The position numbers and the translations under genes are program-made. From Escherichia ruysiae (GTDB taxonomy: Bacteria; Pseudomonadota; Gammaproteobacteria; Enterobacterales; Enterobacteriaceae): a stretch of DNA of 64,000 bases. The stretch is from NCBI RefSeq assembly GCF_902498915.1, contig NZ_CABVLQ010000001.1, one strand, 5' to 3'. Positions 9,962 through 20,281 of the stretch are shown here, piece by piece; positions within the stretch are counted from its first letter, which is position 1; each line of letters starts with the position of its first letter. The notes beneath the pieces are model-generated. The model had not been told where the DNA came from. It saw nothing but the letters and a program-made list of their open reading frames with translations, and did no database searches.

Positions 9962-10105
9962 GCCGGAGCAGGGAGGGCAGAACAGAAATAAATAAACAGC
10001 GATGGATATATGTCAGGTGTGAATGTGACATTATTCTGGCTTATGACAACGCTGGCTGAATGTTTCATCATCCTGATAACTCGGGCATATCAGCAATAAC
10101 AATGT

Positions 10106-10321
10106 ATGAGTTTTAAAATGAAGAAAATTATCTTTTTTCTGTTCGTGGGGCTTTTATTTTCGGTTCAGGCAGATGCTGCGCGGGGAAGAAAACCCTGCTC
10201 GGGTGCTAAAGGTGGTATTTCACACTGTACGTCAGACGGACGTTTTGTCTGTAATGACGGAAGTCTGAGTCAGTCGAAGCGCCTTTGTTCTGGTTATGGC
10301 GTGGCACCCGGCAAACGTTAG
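10106..10321 (+). CDS. YdcA-like small secreted protein, N-terminal half before amber stop
   Basis: A signal peptide (KKIIFFLFVGLLFSVQADA) is followed by a mature part with four cysteines and the run RKPCSGAKGGISHC, which closely resembles the small E. coli protein YdcA as I remember it. Start is ATG 10106 or, more likely from the signal peptide, ATG 10118. The TAG at 10319-10321 is followed immediately, in the same frame, by 65 more codons (10322-10519) that add two further cysteines. The gene is therefore either complete as a YdcA-sized protein or the first half of an interrupted longer one. Function is unknown; the product is probably periplasmic. Confidence 0.6.
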   Translation: MSFKMKKIIFFLFVGLLFSVQADAARGRKPCSGAKGGISHCTSDGRFVCNDGSLSQSKRLCSGYGVAPGKR

Positions 10322-10519
10322 GTGAAATCACCGGTCACCACGAAGCCGGTTCAGAAGGAAAAATCAGCGGCTGTCCGGAAGGTGTCACAACCGTCGGTGG
10401 CTGAGAAAAATGAGGCTGTGCCGGTCACTGAACCCCGCAACCCTACCTGTGCGCCGCTTTATATGGCCAGCAAACCCGGATTTACGCATCTGCCCATTTG
10501 TTCCGGTAATCAGTATTAA
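10322..10519 (+). pseudogene. in-frame continuation of the YdcA-like gene beyond TAG
   Basis: This stretch lies in the same frame as 10106-10321, separated from it only by one TAG codon. It reads as a Lys/Pro/Val-rich linker followed by a compact C-terminus with two cysteines (PTCAPLYMASKPGF, then PICSGNQY). The first codon after the stop is GTG, but there is no ribosome-binding site of its own visible, so independent translation looks unlikely. The simplest reading is one six-cysteine secreted protein broken by a nonsense change. Amber readthrough cannot be excluded from sequence. Confidence 0.5.
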
Positions 10520-10674
10520 TCTGACACTGAAATAGCAGAGGAATCTGTGCTCAGCCTGCAGTTAATCCTGTAGTGGCGGGCATCATAAAGCCGGACAACC
10601 TTCCGGGTATAAATATTTCCGGAGGGCGTTAATCAAAGATATTCAGTTACTGAGAAGGAAAATAAAGGAAAGTC

Positions 10675-11919
10675 ATGGCAGGAGGAAAAAAAGATGATAA
10701 TGCAGCGGGATTTGTCCTGATTTTAGTTTGCGTTATTCTCTGGGGGATTTATGTGGCGGTCAGGGCGCTGATAAATCTTAATGAGCGCTTTATTGATGCA
10801 GTATCGAATCCGGCAGGTATTATTGGTTTGTTTTTTGGTTTGCTTACTGTATTTGCAATTTTACTTTGTTTTTTTATTTACCGGAGACTCAGAAAGAAAA
10901 CAGCAGCCTTTGAGCAGGCCGTTTCAGAGCTGGTTCAGAGAGAGCGGGGTTTTAATGAAACTGTCAATGCCGCGATAGCCCGGGGAATACGACAGGAAAA
11001 GGAGCAACTGGCCAGACGTCGTGAGGAATTTCATACCGCCAGACAGAAGGCCAGCCGTGCAATGCAACGGATTGTTGATTCCGCCTGGAAATTTAAGGCG
11101 AAGACTCTGCTGGCTGGTGTAACGATTAATAACTGGCAAAGCAAATATGACCAGCTTTGTAAGGAAAGAGAGGCTTACGCTGCTGTCAGTGAGAAAATAG
11201 CCTTTCTTAACCTGGAAGATAATTCTGACCGGGAGAGTGTCAGGCAACAGTTTCTGGACAAAGTGGCATTGCTGGAAAAAGCGCAGGAAGAGAAGGAATA
11301 TCAGGCAGAGCTTAAGCGTCAGATGCGTGAAGAAAAAGAGCGTCAGGATGAACCTGAACGGCGCCAGCGGGAAGCGGAAGAGGAAGAACGGCGTCTTGCT
11401 GAGCAGCAGAAACTGATTGAGGAGGCGCTGCGCGCAGCAGAAGGGGCTCACAGGGAGGAGTTAGAGAAACAACGCCTGGAGCTGGAACAGAAAATTCAGG
11501 AAGCGCATGCGCAGTATGAACGTGCTAAATCCATGGCTCAGCTTACGAAACAGGGGCATGTTTATATCATTTCGAATATTGGTTCGTTTGGTGAGGATGT
11601 CTTTAAAATTGGCATGACCCGACGGCTGGAACCCATGGACAGGGTCAAAGAGTTAAGTGGTGCTTCTGTTCCGTTTGATTTTGATGTTCACGCCATGATT
11701 TCCTGTGATGATGCGCCTGCGCTGGAAAAAACACTTCATGACAGTCTGGAAAAATACCGCATTAACAGGATTAACCTGCGTAAAGAATTTTTCCGCGTGA
11801 AGCTTGAGAAAATCATTAATGAAGTGGAGCGTCACCACGGGCAGGTGGAATATGTGGCTGACCCGGCGGCGCTGCAGTACCTGCAGAGTCTGGAATACGC
11901 GGAAAATGAAGCTGCCTGA
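10675..11919 (+). CDS. membrane-anchored coiled-coil protein with C-terminal T5orf172/GIY-YIG-like domain
   Basis: Two N-terminal membrane segments (about residues 11-30 and 45-68) are followed by a long charged coiled coil (about 75-290, very rich in Glu, Arg, Lys and Gln) and a C-terminal globular domain from about residue 291. That domain has the order seen in the T5orf172/MUG113 branch of the GIY-YIG superfamily: GHVYIISNIG, then FKIGMTRR, an Arg-containing MDRVKEL helix, a conserved Glu in ALEKTLHDSL, and a final KEFFRV. GIY-YIG domains are often nucleases, and this architecture (DUF4041-like) occurs in phages and accessory regions. It lies between tssE and tagA of module A, upstream of a NERD-helicase gene. 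A membrane-tethered nuclease in phage defence is a reasonable inference but unproven. Confidence 0.8.
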   Translation: MAGGKKDDNAAGFVLILVCVILWGIYVAVRALINLNERFIDAVSNPAGIIGLFFGLLTVFAILLCFFIYRRLRKKTAAFEQAVSELVQRERGFNETVNAAIARGIRQEKEQLARRREEFHTARQKASRAMQRIVDSAWKFKAKTLLAGVTINNWQSKYDQLCKEREAYAAVSEKIAFLNLEDNSDRESVRQQFLDKVALLEKAQEEKEYQAELKRQMREEKERQDEPERRQREAEEEERRLAEQQKLIEEALRAAEGAHREELEKQRLELEQKIQEAHAQYERAKSMAQLTKQGHVYIISNIGSFGEDVFKIGMTRRLEPMDRVKELSGASVPFDFDVHAMISCDDAPALEKTLHDSLEKYRINRINLRKEFFRVKLEKIINEVERHHGQVEYVADPAALQYLQSLEYAENEAA

Positions 11920-12112
11920 CAGTCAGTGTTCTGATTTTACCCCGGCCGGATATAACAGAAGGGATATCTGCAGATACCCTGCAGCATGGTTCACAGTATT
12001 CTGGTCATGTTAATGATTCTGTTTTTTATTTCTGAATAAAGCGATACCCACGATATAACATCCGTGGATGTCGGTGGTGATTATTTTTTTGTTCACAGAT
12101 TAAGGTGCGTTT

Positions 12113-13900
<1,788 letters not shown>

Positions 13901-13964
13901 TACCGGACCATTTCTTTATTCTGGTTTTCCACTATATTTTATTATCAGGTGTATTTTATTTATG

Positions 13965-14270
13965 ATGAATCCATTATTCAGTGACATTCAGATGCGTCTT
14001 TTTCATCTTAATCATTCCCCGTATTCCTGGTACTGGAATGTCAGATTCAGACCCCAGGAAGCCGTATATATTGGCAACGATACCTGTCATATCACCATTA
14101 CCTGTAATCAGTCAGGTTTTCATTTAACCAGGGACGGACAACGGCTGTTCACTGAGCGTTATATCAGAAACCTTAATGAGCTGTTGCCGGTTCTGAAACG
14201 GCGGTGGGATGTGACACCGGCAATTATCCGCGCGGTGGAATACCTTTCCCGGGTACCGGTATCACACTGA
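13965..14270 (+). CDS. small conserved T6SS-linked protein, unknown function
   Basis: ATG ATG at 13962/13965 offers two starts; the second is chosen because the decayed homologue in module C begins MNPLFND at the same place. The roughly 100-residue product is soluble, has a Trp/Tyr-rich start (SPYSWYWNVRF), a beta-rich middle (YIGNDTCHITITCNQ) and a helical C-terminus (RNLNELLPVLKRRWDV). In both module A and the remnant module C it lies immediately upstream of a tagA-like gene, so it is a fixed part of this T6SS type. No family or function is recognised. Confidence 0.75.
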   Translation: MNPLFSDIQMRLFHLNHSPYSWYWNVRFRPQEAVYIGNDTCHITITCNQSGFHLTRDGQRLFTERYIRNLNELLPVLKRRWDVTPAIIRAVEYLSRVPVSH

Positions 14271-14324
14271 TGTTCTTTTCGTCACTGTTAATCATGATTT
14301 AATACAGCAACACCGAATCTGCCG

Positions 14325-15692
14325 ATGACTTCTGAAGTGAAACTGAAAACCGGTGGTGACCCCCGGTCATTACCGGATTATGCTGCCCTGCGCGATGAAA
14401 TCAGCAAACTGACTCACCCGGCACGCCCGGATGTGGACTGGCGTTACGTGGAAACACTCTGCCTGCGTCTGTATGAACACAATGGCGTGGAATTACAGAC
14501 GGCATCCTGGTACACCATCGCCCGGATGCATACAACAGGGTTAAGTGGTCTGAATGAAGGGCTGGCTCTGATTGTGGCGCTGACCCGGCATCACTGGTCA
14601 GTGATGTGGCCGCTGAATACCCACGCCCGGCTGGAAATTATTACCGGTCTGTTCAACCATCTGCAAAAAACGCTTCGGGCCATGCCTCCGGACGACCGTG
14701 ACAACCTGCCCCTGCTGTATCAGACCGAAACATTCCTGAAGGCACTGAGTGACACACTGGCCCGGCACGAACTTAAACAGAGCAGTAAAGTGGCTTTACC
14801 GGAAGCCATGGTGAAGGGATATATCACCCGCCTGGAGAACCAGCCTGTGCAGGGTGAAGTATCGTCTCCGGTAACCCTTCCGGCGCAGGCACTCCGGTCT
14901 GATGCTCCGGACGTACAGGAACATCAGACCCTGCCGCACTCCCGTCTGGTGTATGTTGTTTCTGAAACAAAAGCAGAGAGCGGAAAAGAAAACACACATT
15001 CCCTTCAGAAATCCCCGCCCACGTTTCTGAAACCGTTTGTAACTGGTGTCTGTGCGGCATTGCTGGCGGTCAGCGTGGCCATTCCGGGATGGCAGTTTCT
15101 GACACAGCCATCACCGGCGGAGCAGCAACTCAGGGCGTTGCTGACACCACCACCGGATGTGCTTTCAGCAGGCCAGATGACACAGCTCAGCAGAACACCT
15201 TCACTGCTAAATCATGCGTCAGAGTGGATAACCCTTTCCGGTCAGCAGATAACACGACTGGCAGAACTACCCCCGGCATACAACCTGCAACGCAGTGCGC
15301 AGCTGCTGCAGCAACTGAGGGTACTTTTTCCCGACAATCCCCGTGTTCAGGAAATGGTGGATAACTGGCAGAAGAGTGTAAGGAGTCGTGCGCTCCCGGA
15401 AGAGGCGATGGCGGGCTGGAACGAAGGCATGACCCGCTTACAGCAGCTGGCTGAGCGCCTGAACCGTCTGGATGAGCAGCGGGGAAAATACATGACGGTC
15501 AGTGAACTGAAAACGGAGGTGTTTGGCATCATGCAGGCTTTTAACCGGCATATCCCGGCAGAAGAGCAGTTACGTCGCTATGATGAAGTTCGTAACCAGA
15601 ATAGCAGTGAACAGCAGCAAAAAAAGGTGGAAAATGGTCTTGTCGAGCTGGTGAGTCGTTACTGGGTTTTGACGCAAGGGGACATGAAGTGA
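14325..15692 (+). CDS. tagA: TssA-like protein TagA (ImpA_N-transmembrane-VasL)
   Basis: The N-terminal about 140 residues are an ImpA_N domain (ELQTASWYTIARMHTTGLSG and HHWSVMWPLNTHARLE are recognisable). A variable linker and a single membrane segment near residues 232-252 (FVTGVCAALLAVSVAIPGW) follow, then a VasL-type C-terminal domain. This architecture matches TagA, which in enteroaggregative E. coli stops and clamps the extending sheath at the opposite membrane. The 455-residue length fits. The symbol is used by analogy. A shorter, divergent homologue lies at 45906-47060 and a decayed copy at about 44330-44760. Confidence 0.85.
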   Translation: MTSEVKLKTGGDPRSLPDYAALRDEISKLTHPARPDVDWRYVETLCLRLYEHNGVELQTASWYTIARMHTTGLSGLNEGLALIVALTRHHWSVMWPLNTHARLEIITGLFNHLQKTLRAMPPDDRDNLPLLYQTETFLKALSDTLARHELKQSSKVALPEAMVKGYITRLENQPVQGEVSSPVTLPAQALRSDAPDVQEHQTLPHSRLVYVVSETKAESGKENTHSLQKSPPTFLKPFVTGVCAALLAVSVAIPGWQFLTQPSPAEQQLRALLTPPPDVLSAGQMTQLSRTPSLLNHASEWITLSGQQITRLAELPPAYNLQRSAQLLQQLRVLFPDNPRVQEMVDNWQKSVRSRALPEEAMAGWNEGMTRLQQLAERLNRLDEQRGKYMTVSELKTEVFGIMQAFNRHIPAEEQLRRYDEVRNQNSSEQQQKKVENGLVELVSRYWVLTQGDMK

Positions 15693-15793
15693 TATTCCAT
15701 CTTTTGGAGAATAATTTTCTAAAGGCACTGCAGAGTATAGTGCTTCTCTTCTTCAGCGGAGCATTAATGTGGTCTTACGCATTGATAGTATAG
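15689..15793 (+). CDS. possible 34-residue membrane peptide coupled to tagA
   Basis: A GTG overlapping the last codons of tagA opens a 34-codon frame ending in TAG at 15791-15793. The peptide has a single hydrophobic helix (SIVLLFFSGALMWSYALIV), consistent with a small membrane protein or with chance in an AT-rich tail. The overlap would allow coupled translation. No homologue is recognised, and the corresponding position after the module C tagA-like gene does not show a clear counterpart. Confidence 0.25.
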   Translation: MIFHLLENNFLKALQSIVLLFFSGALMWSYALIV

Positions 15794-15906
15794 TTATTTA
15801 AATACTGGGCTTGGGTAGCAATAACTGAGTTATATTGTTATGGTTATTCATAATGCAAATTGTGTGATATGACGCATGATTTTTAGATGTCCAGGAACCA
15901 GATATC

Positions 15907-16467
15907 ATGATAATTAACATCCTTTTTAGATTGCTGCTTACATTCAATGCCACTTCTTTGTTGATAATTATATTTTTGGTGCAAAGGAAATATACGTTGT
16001 TTTACTTTTTTCAGCATGAACAGAGTTTACAGTGGTTAAGTGGTATTCCTCAGGTAGGGTCGTATCTTTTTTATTTTTTAATACCTGTTGTTTTGACTAA
16101 AGTCAGTCTTGTGCTTAGTGCTGCGCTGGGAAAAGATGAGTTTAAAAAAGGTGAGGTGATTTCAGTTGAGCATGCGAATAACTCTTTTTTACCGAGTTAT
16201 CTGGGGTACTTTTTTGTTGCCCTGAGTATAAATAACTGGGGGGCGTTGTTCTTTGTTTATGGAGTGCTGTTTATTTTTACATTTTTATCTCAGGCCTTAT
16301 ATTTCAATCCTTTGTTTCTTGTTTTCAGGTATGAGTTTTATAATATTAAGACAAAAACAGGAGCGTCGATTTTTCTTATCAGTCCTTATAGGTATAAAGT
16401 ACCGCAAGATATTGTAGTGCCCATGGCTTTCAGGATTAATAACTATACCTTTATCGAAAGGAAATAA
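15907..16467 (+). CDS. kwaA: KwaA-like membrane protein (Kiwa defence system)
   Basis: The 186-residue product is mostly hydrophobic, with about four membrane segments (roughly residues 3-25, 48-68, 97-117 and 117-137). It is followed 2 nt later by a gene whose product fits KwaB. Kiwa is a two-gene anti-phage system in which KwaA is a four-helix membrane protein of this size that senses changes at the membrane during infection and works with KwaB. The pairing, sizes and topology support the assignment; the sequence alone is not distinctive. Both genes are AT-rich compared with the upstream T6SS genes, which suggests separate acquisition. Confidence 0.6.
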   Translation: MIINILFRLLLTFNATSLLIIIFLVQRKYTLFYFFQHEQSLQWLSGIPQVGSYLFYFLIPVVLTKVSLVLSAALGKDEFKKGEVISVEHANNSFLPSYLGYFFVALSINNWGALFFVYGVLFIFTFLSQALYFNPLFLVFRYEFYNIKTKTGASIFLISPYRYKVPQDIVVPMAFRINNYTFIERK

Positions 16468-16469
16468 GA

Positions 16470-17300
16470 ATGGATAATGTATTTGTTAAAGCAAAAGGTC
16501 TCAGGAAAAAACCATATTTTAAGATTGTCTCAGATCATACCCTTTTTGAAAGGGTTGATCTGTCAGTGTGTTCATTGGTTCCGTATGCACCGGATCATAA
16601 TCTTGATGAAGATTCCTGGTTTAGTCTCAGTGAATTTAGTAAACGGGAATACTGCCCATCCTTTTTGAAAGATGAGTTTGATTCAAAAAATTATGATGAA
16701 TTGCCTAAAAAATATTTTTCAAAGATAGCATTTATTTTTTCATTTCAAAGTGGTGACTTTTATTTTCAGAAGGTAACACCATCATTATATCTCAAGAAAA
16801 AAATGATCGAACTTGGTGATAGAGCAAAGATAGAGAGCGGGAAGAATCGTCTGGTTGTTAACCAGACCCCGGATGCAGTATATCTTGCTGCAAAAGACAC
16901 GCTTATATTTAAATCCTTGTCAGCCATTTCTTCCATGTTTAATGGTATCGATACTCTTTATAAAGAGGCAACAGAACAGGATGTTGAACAGTTTCTGGGG
17001 GAGTCGTTTATTGCTCTCTCTGGTGAATATAAAGCATGTAATGTTTCAAAACCAAACAGAAAAAGAATAGCGTTAGCGATGGATACGTTAAACCAAATGG
17101 ATGTAAGTGACAGGGGGAATATGCTAACTTATATAAATGATTATTGCTCTGAAAAATTAAAGTTTGATGATGGCACTGGCTGTTTCGAAATTTCTTGTGA
17201 CGAAGAGCTTAAACTTTTGCTGTATGGTATCGAAGAGAGATATTACACAACTCGATTTGGTAATGAAAAAAGGTTGGCCAACTCGATACAAAAATTATGA
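16470..17300 (+). CDS. kwaB: KwaB-like DUF4868 protein (Kiwa defence system)
   Basis: The 276-residue soluble protein follows kwaA by 2 nt, with AAAGGAAA upstream of its ATG. The middle region (RLVVNQTPDAVYLAAKDTLI followed by AISSMFNGIDTLYKEATE) resembles the DUF4868 domain that defines KwaB, which binds DNA and blocks phage late transcription and replication in the published E. coli system. The assignment rests on recalled family features plus the gene pair, and a profile search would settle it. AT-rich composition is shared with kwaA but not with the following ibrAB genes. Confidence 0.6.
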   Translation: MDNVFVKAKGLRKKPYFKIVSDHTLFERVDLSVCSLVPYAPDHNLDEDSWFSLSEFSKREYCPSFLKDEFDSKNYDELPKKYFSKIAFIFSFQSGDFYFQKVTPSLYLKKKMIELGDRAKIESGKNRLVVNQTPDAVYLAAKDTLIFKSLSAISSMFNGIDTLYKEATEQDVEQFLGESFIALSGEYKACNVSKPNRKRIALAMDTLNQMDVSDRGNMLTYINDYCSEKLKFDDGTGCFEISCDEELKLLLYGIEERYYTTRFGNEKRLANSIQKL

Positions 17301-17340
17301 ATTGTTTTATATCAAGGGATGCAGATAATATTGTTCAGTA

Positions 17341-18573
17341 ATGCGTGATCATTTAATGACAGACAAAATTTGGCTTTGTACTAATGTTCTGCGTGCAGCA
17401 ATTGCTCGTATTGAGTGGATTTTTGAAACATTTCCATCAGTTTGTCTCTCTTTTTCCGGTGGTAAAGATTCCACCGTGCTTTTCCATCTTTTGGCTGATG
17501 TGGCCCGCAGGAAAAAACGTCGTTTCTCTGTACTGTTCATTGACTGGGAGGCTCAGTACCAGTGCACCATTGAACATATTCAGAAGATGCGGGAAATGTA
17601 CCATGATGTGACGGAAACCTTTTACTGGGTGGCACTTCCCCTGACCACGGTAAACGGTGTTTCTCAGTTTCAGCCGGAGTGGATATGCTGGGAGTCTGGT
17701 GTGAAGTGGGTTCGCCAGCCACCGGAGGGGGCCATTACAGATATGGCGTATTTTCCCTTTTACCGGTATGCCATGACGTTTGAAGAATTTGTTCCGGCAT
17801 TTTCTTCCTGGTTTGCAGACAATAAATGTGGTGTGGCAGTACTGACCGGTGTCCGTGCGGATGAGTCCCTTAACCGGTTCATGGGACTGGTATCCCAGCG
17901 CAAACTGAGATACGCCGATGATAAGCCCTGGACCACGGCATCGCCTGAAGGGTTTTACTACACCATGTATCCGCTGTATGACTGGAAAACTCGTGATATC
18001 TGGATATATCACACCAGAACCCGTGCCATCTACAATCCCCTGTATGACCTGATGTACCGTGCCGGCGTACCGTTACGCAACATGCGTGTCTGTGAACCTT
18101 TTGGTCCTGAACAACGTAAGGGACTGTGGCTTTACCATGTTCTGGAGCCGGAAACCTGGGCCAGGATGTGTGAGCGGGTGTCAGGCGCTGCCAGCGGGGC
18201 GCTTTATGCCAATGAAAGCGGTGCCTATTTTGCCCTGCGTAAACGTATATCAAAACCGGCCCATCATACCTGGCGCAGCTATGCGATGTTCCTGCTGGAT
18301 GTGATGCCGGAAAGAACGGCAGAACATTACCGTAATAAAATTGCTGTCTACCTGCGCTGGTATCAGACGCGGGGCTTCCCGGATGACATCCCGGACGAAC
18401 AGGAGAATGATCTGGGGAGCCGGGATATTCCGTCCTGGCGACGTATCTGTAAAACACTCATAAAGAATGATTTCTGGTGCCGGACTCTCTCCTTCAGTCC
18501 GAACAAACCCCGGCACTATGAACGTTACCTGCAGCGTATGAAGGAAAGGAGGAATGAATGGGGGATTCTGTGA
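17341..18573 (+). CDS. ibrA: IbrA-like PAPS-reductase-family protein (DUF3440)
   Basis: The N-terminus carries a PP-loop nucleotide-binding motif, SFSGGKDSTVLF, near residues 38-50, typical of the PAPS reductase/ATP pyrophosphatase fold, and the length (410 aa) and C-terminal Arg-rich region fit the DUF3440 group. Together with the downstream ParB-like gene this matches ibrA-ibrB, described in E. coli as activators of the immunoglobulin-binding eib genes. Starts at ATG 17341 or 17356 are possible. It overlaps ibrB by 16 nt. The biochemical activity of IbrA is not established, and similar PAPS-reductase/ParB pairs occur in mobile and defence regions. Confidence 0.85.
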   Translation: MRDHLMTDKIWLCTNVLRAAIARIEWIFETFPSVCLSFSGGKDSTVLFHLLADVARRKKRRFSVLFIDWEAQYQCTIEHIQKMREMYHDVTETFYWVALPLTTVNGVSQFQPEWICWESGVKWVRQPPEGAITDMAYFPFYRYAMTFEEFVPAFSSWFADNKCGVAVLTGVRADESLNRFMGLVSQRKLRYADDKPWTTASPEGFYYTMYPLYDWKTRDIWIYHTRTRAIYNPLYDLMYRAGVPLRNMRVCEPFGPEQRKGLWLYHVLEPETWARMCERVSGAASGALYANESGAYFALRKRISKPAHHTWRSYAMFLLDVMPERTAEHYRNKIAVYLRWYQTRGFPDDIPDEQENDLGSRDIPSWRRICKTLIKNDFWCRTLSFSPNKPRHYERYLQRMKERRNEWGIL

Positions 18574-19202
18574 CACCTGAAGTGGAGGTACTGAGTGACA
18601 TGATTCGTCAGTACTTCAGCCAGGAACGACCAGAAGAAGAGGCCATACAGGCCCTTAATCACCTGCGCAGGGTGCTTCATGAGGTCAGTCCTTTTGCACA
18701 GGAGCCTGTGGACTGTGTGCTGTGGGTGAAAGCGGATGAGGTGGTGGCTAACGATTATAACCCCAATGTCATGGCGCCGGGTGAGAAGAAACTGCTGAAA
18801 CATTCACTGGAGCAGGATGGGTTCACGCAGCCTGTGGTTGTCTCGGAAGAGAAAGAGCATTATCTGGTTGTGGATGGTTTTCATCGTCAGTTACTGGGCA
18901 GGGAAGCAGGTACGGGAGAACGTCTGAAGGGCTGGTTGCCAGTGACCTGTATTAATCCGGAAAGAAAGGGACAGGCTTCACGTATTGCAGCGACCATTCG
19001 ACATAACCGGGCCAGGGGTAAACACCAGATAACCTCTATGTCCGATATTGTCAGGGATCTTTCACGCCTGGGCTGGATGGATGAACGCATTGGCACTGAG
19101 CTGGGTATGGACCAGGATGAAGTACTGAGACTGAAACAGATTAGCGGGCTGACGGAATTGTTTCAGGAAGAGGACTTCAGCCCGGCATGGACGGTTCGCT
19201 GA
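18558..19202 (+). CDS. ibrB: IbrB-like ParB/Srx-fold regulator
   Basis: The 214-residue product has a ParB N-terminal-type core: an ADEVVANDYNPNVM entry strand, QPVVVSEEKEHYLVVDGFHR with the conserved Asp-Gly-x-His-Arg, and a C-terminal helix-turn-helix-like segment (SDIVRDLSRLGWMDERIGTE). The start overlaps ibrA and is preceded by AGGAGG five bases upstream, a strong site. IbrB acts with IbrA; in E. coli they activate eib expression. No eib gene is visible in this window. Confidence 0.85.
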   Translation: MGDSVTPEVEVLSDMIRQYFSQERPEEEAIQALNHLRRVLHEVSPFAQEPVDCVLWVKADEVVANDYNPNVMAPGEKKLLKHSLEQDGFTQPVVVSEEKEHYLVVDGFHRQLLGREAGTGERLKGWLPVTCINPERKGQASRIAATIRHNRARGKHQITSMSDIVRDLSRLGWMDERIGTELGMDQDEVLRLKQISGLTELFQEEDFSPAWTVR

Positions 19203-19241
19203 GACCGTCAGGTATGTATATTATTTCAGTGAGTTGATGTT

Positions 19242-19550
19242 TTGAGCAGGAAAAAGAGTCCCCCGGAAGTCGTGGAAGACATGGTTGCGCAAAAACTGGA
19301 GGCTGCTGGTTGCTGGCGCAGAGCTTCTGCCCGCTGGCTTTTTGTTATGGGAAATGTTGAATGTACAGAAGCACAACGGGAGTGGTTGCTGTTGCGCAGG
19401 AATTATTGCCTGGCACAGATATCGTCCCCGCCGCTACCTGAAAAGCTGGATATCAGCGAAGTAGCGAAAGCTGCAGATGCCACGCTGAGGCGAATGGGGA
19501 TTGCCAGTCCGTCCGGGGAGATATTCAGAAAAGGTATACCTACCTGTTGA
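19242..19550 (+). CDS. PerC-family transcriptional regulator
   Basis: The 102-residue product shows the PerC pattern: KLEAAGCWRRASARWLFVM, then EAQREWLLLRRNYCLAQI. PerC-like proteins activate virulence promoters or modulate H-NS-repressed genes in E. coli, and are common in prophages and islands. No ATG is available in frame; the start is taken as TTG 19242 with a weak upstream site. It lies 39 nt after ibrB in the same direction and could be part of that transcript. Confidence 0.75.
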   Translation: MSRKKSPPEVVEDMVAQKLEAAGCWRRASARWLFVMGNVECTEAQREWLLLRRNYCLAQISSPPLPEKLDISEVAKAADATLRRMGIASPSGEIFRKGIPTC

Positions 19551-19571
19551 TATTCAGATTAACGGGTGTGA

Positions 19572-20216
19572 ATGATGAAGAAAGTAATGGTGGACAGCGT
19601 ATCAGTGCCATGGCAGCTTTTGTGCGATGAACATGGTTTTACCCGGGAGCACCACAATCAGCTGAAGAAGTTCAGCCCGGAGGCATTACGTGAAATTATT
19701 GCTGAAATAGCCTGCTGCCATCCGTCAACCAGTATATTGCTCAGGAATAAGTGGTTGACACCGCCGGAGGATATTCCGGAGCAGGTTACCCGTGAATACG
19801 AACGAAGAATACAGAACTGTCCATCTTTCAGGAGCGAGAAGGAAGCGGAATCCTGGCTAAATGAACTGTTTTTTGCTGTGATTGCGCCGCTATACCGGGT
19901 TGTCCCCGGACAATCAGAACAGGTTGAATCCTTTGTTCTGCAGCTTATTGCTGAGCAGGAGCGGGTTTGGGAGCTTATTTTAACCAATGATGGTTATTCA
20001 TGGCATTGCGCACTTTATGATATATTATTTCATCTGGTTTTACGAAATATGGAAGGCCAGCCTGAACATCAGAGACAGCGAATAACAAAAATACTTAATG
20101 AGTCCAATACAAGACGGGTTGCAGAAGAGATTAAATTCCGGATTCAATATCTTCAGGATGAAGAACAAAAGAGAGTTTTAAGTGAACTGGTAAATGTCCT
20201 GACTTCAAAAAGATAA
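19572..20216 (+). CDS. uncharacterised 214-residue protein downstream of ibrAB
   Basis: A soluble, mostly helical protein without signal peptide or membrane segment. ATG ATG at 19572/19575 follows the PerC-like gene by 21 nt, so it probably belongs to the same transcriptional unit. Two cysteines near residue 50 (IACCHP) and a charged C-terminus (RIQYLQDEEQKRVLSEL) are visible, but no known motif. The arrangement ibrA-ibrB-perC-like-this gene may be a conserved cassette. Function unknown. Confidence 0.7.
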   Translation: MMKKVMVDSVSVPWQLLCDEHGFTREHHNQLKKFSPEALREIIAEIACCHPSTSILLRNKWLTPPEDIPEQVTREYERRIQNCPSFRSEKEAESWLNELFFAVIAPLYRVVPGQSEQVESFVLQLIAEQERVWELILTNDGYSWHCALYDILFHLVLRNMEGQPEHQRQRITKILNESNTRRVAEEIKFRIQYLQDEEQKRVLSELVNVLTSKR

Positions 20217-20281
20217 AACATGCCGGAGTAATTTTTTCTATATGTTAATAAAACAGGTGCGTATTACCATAAAGGAGATCG

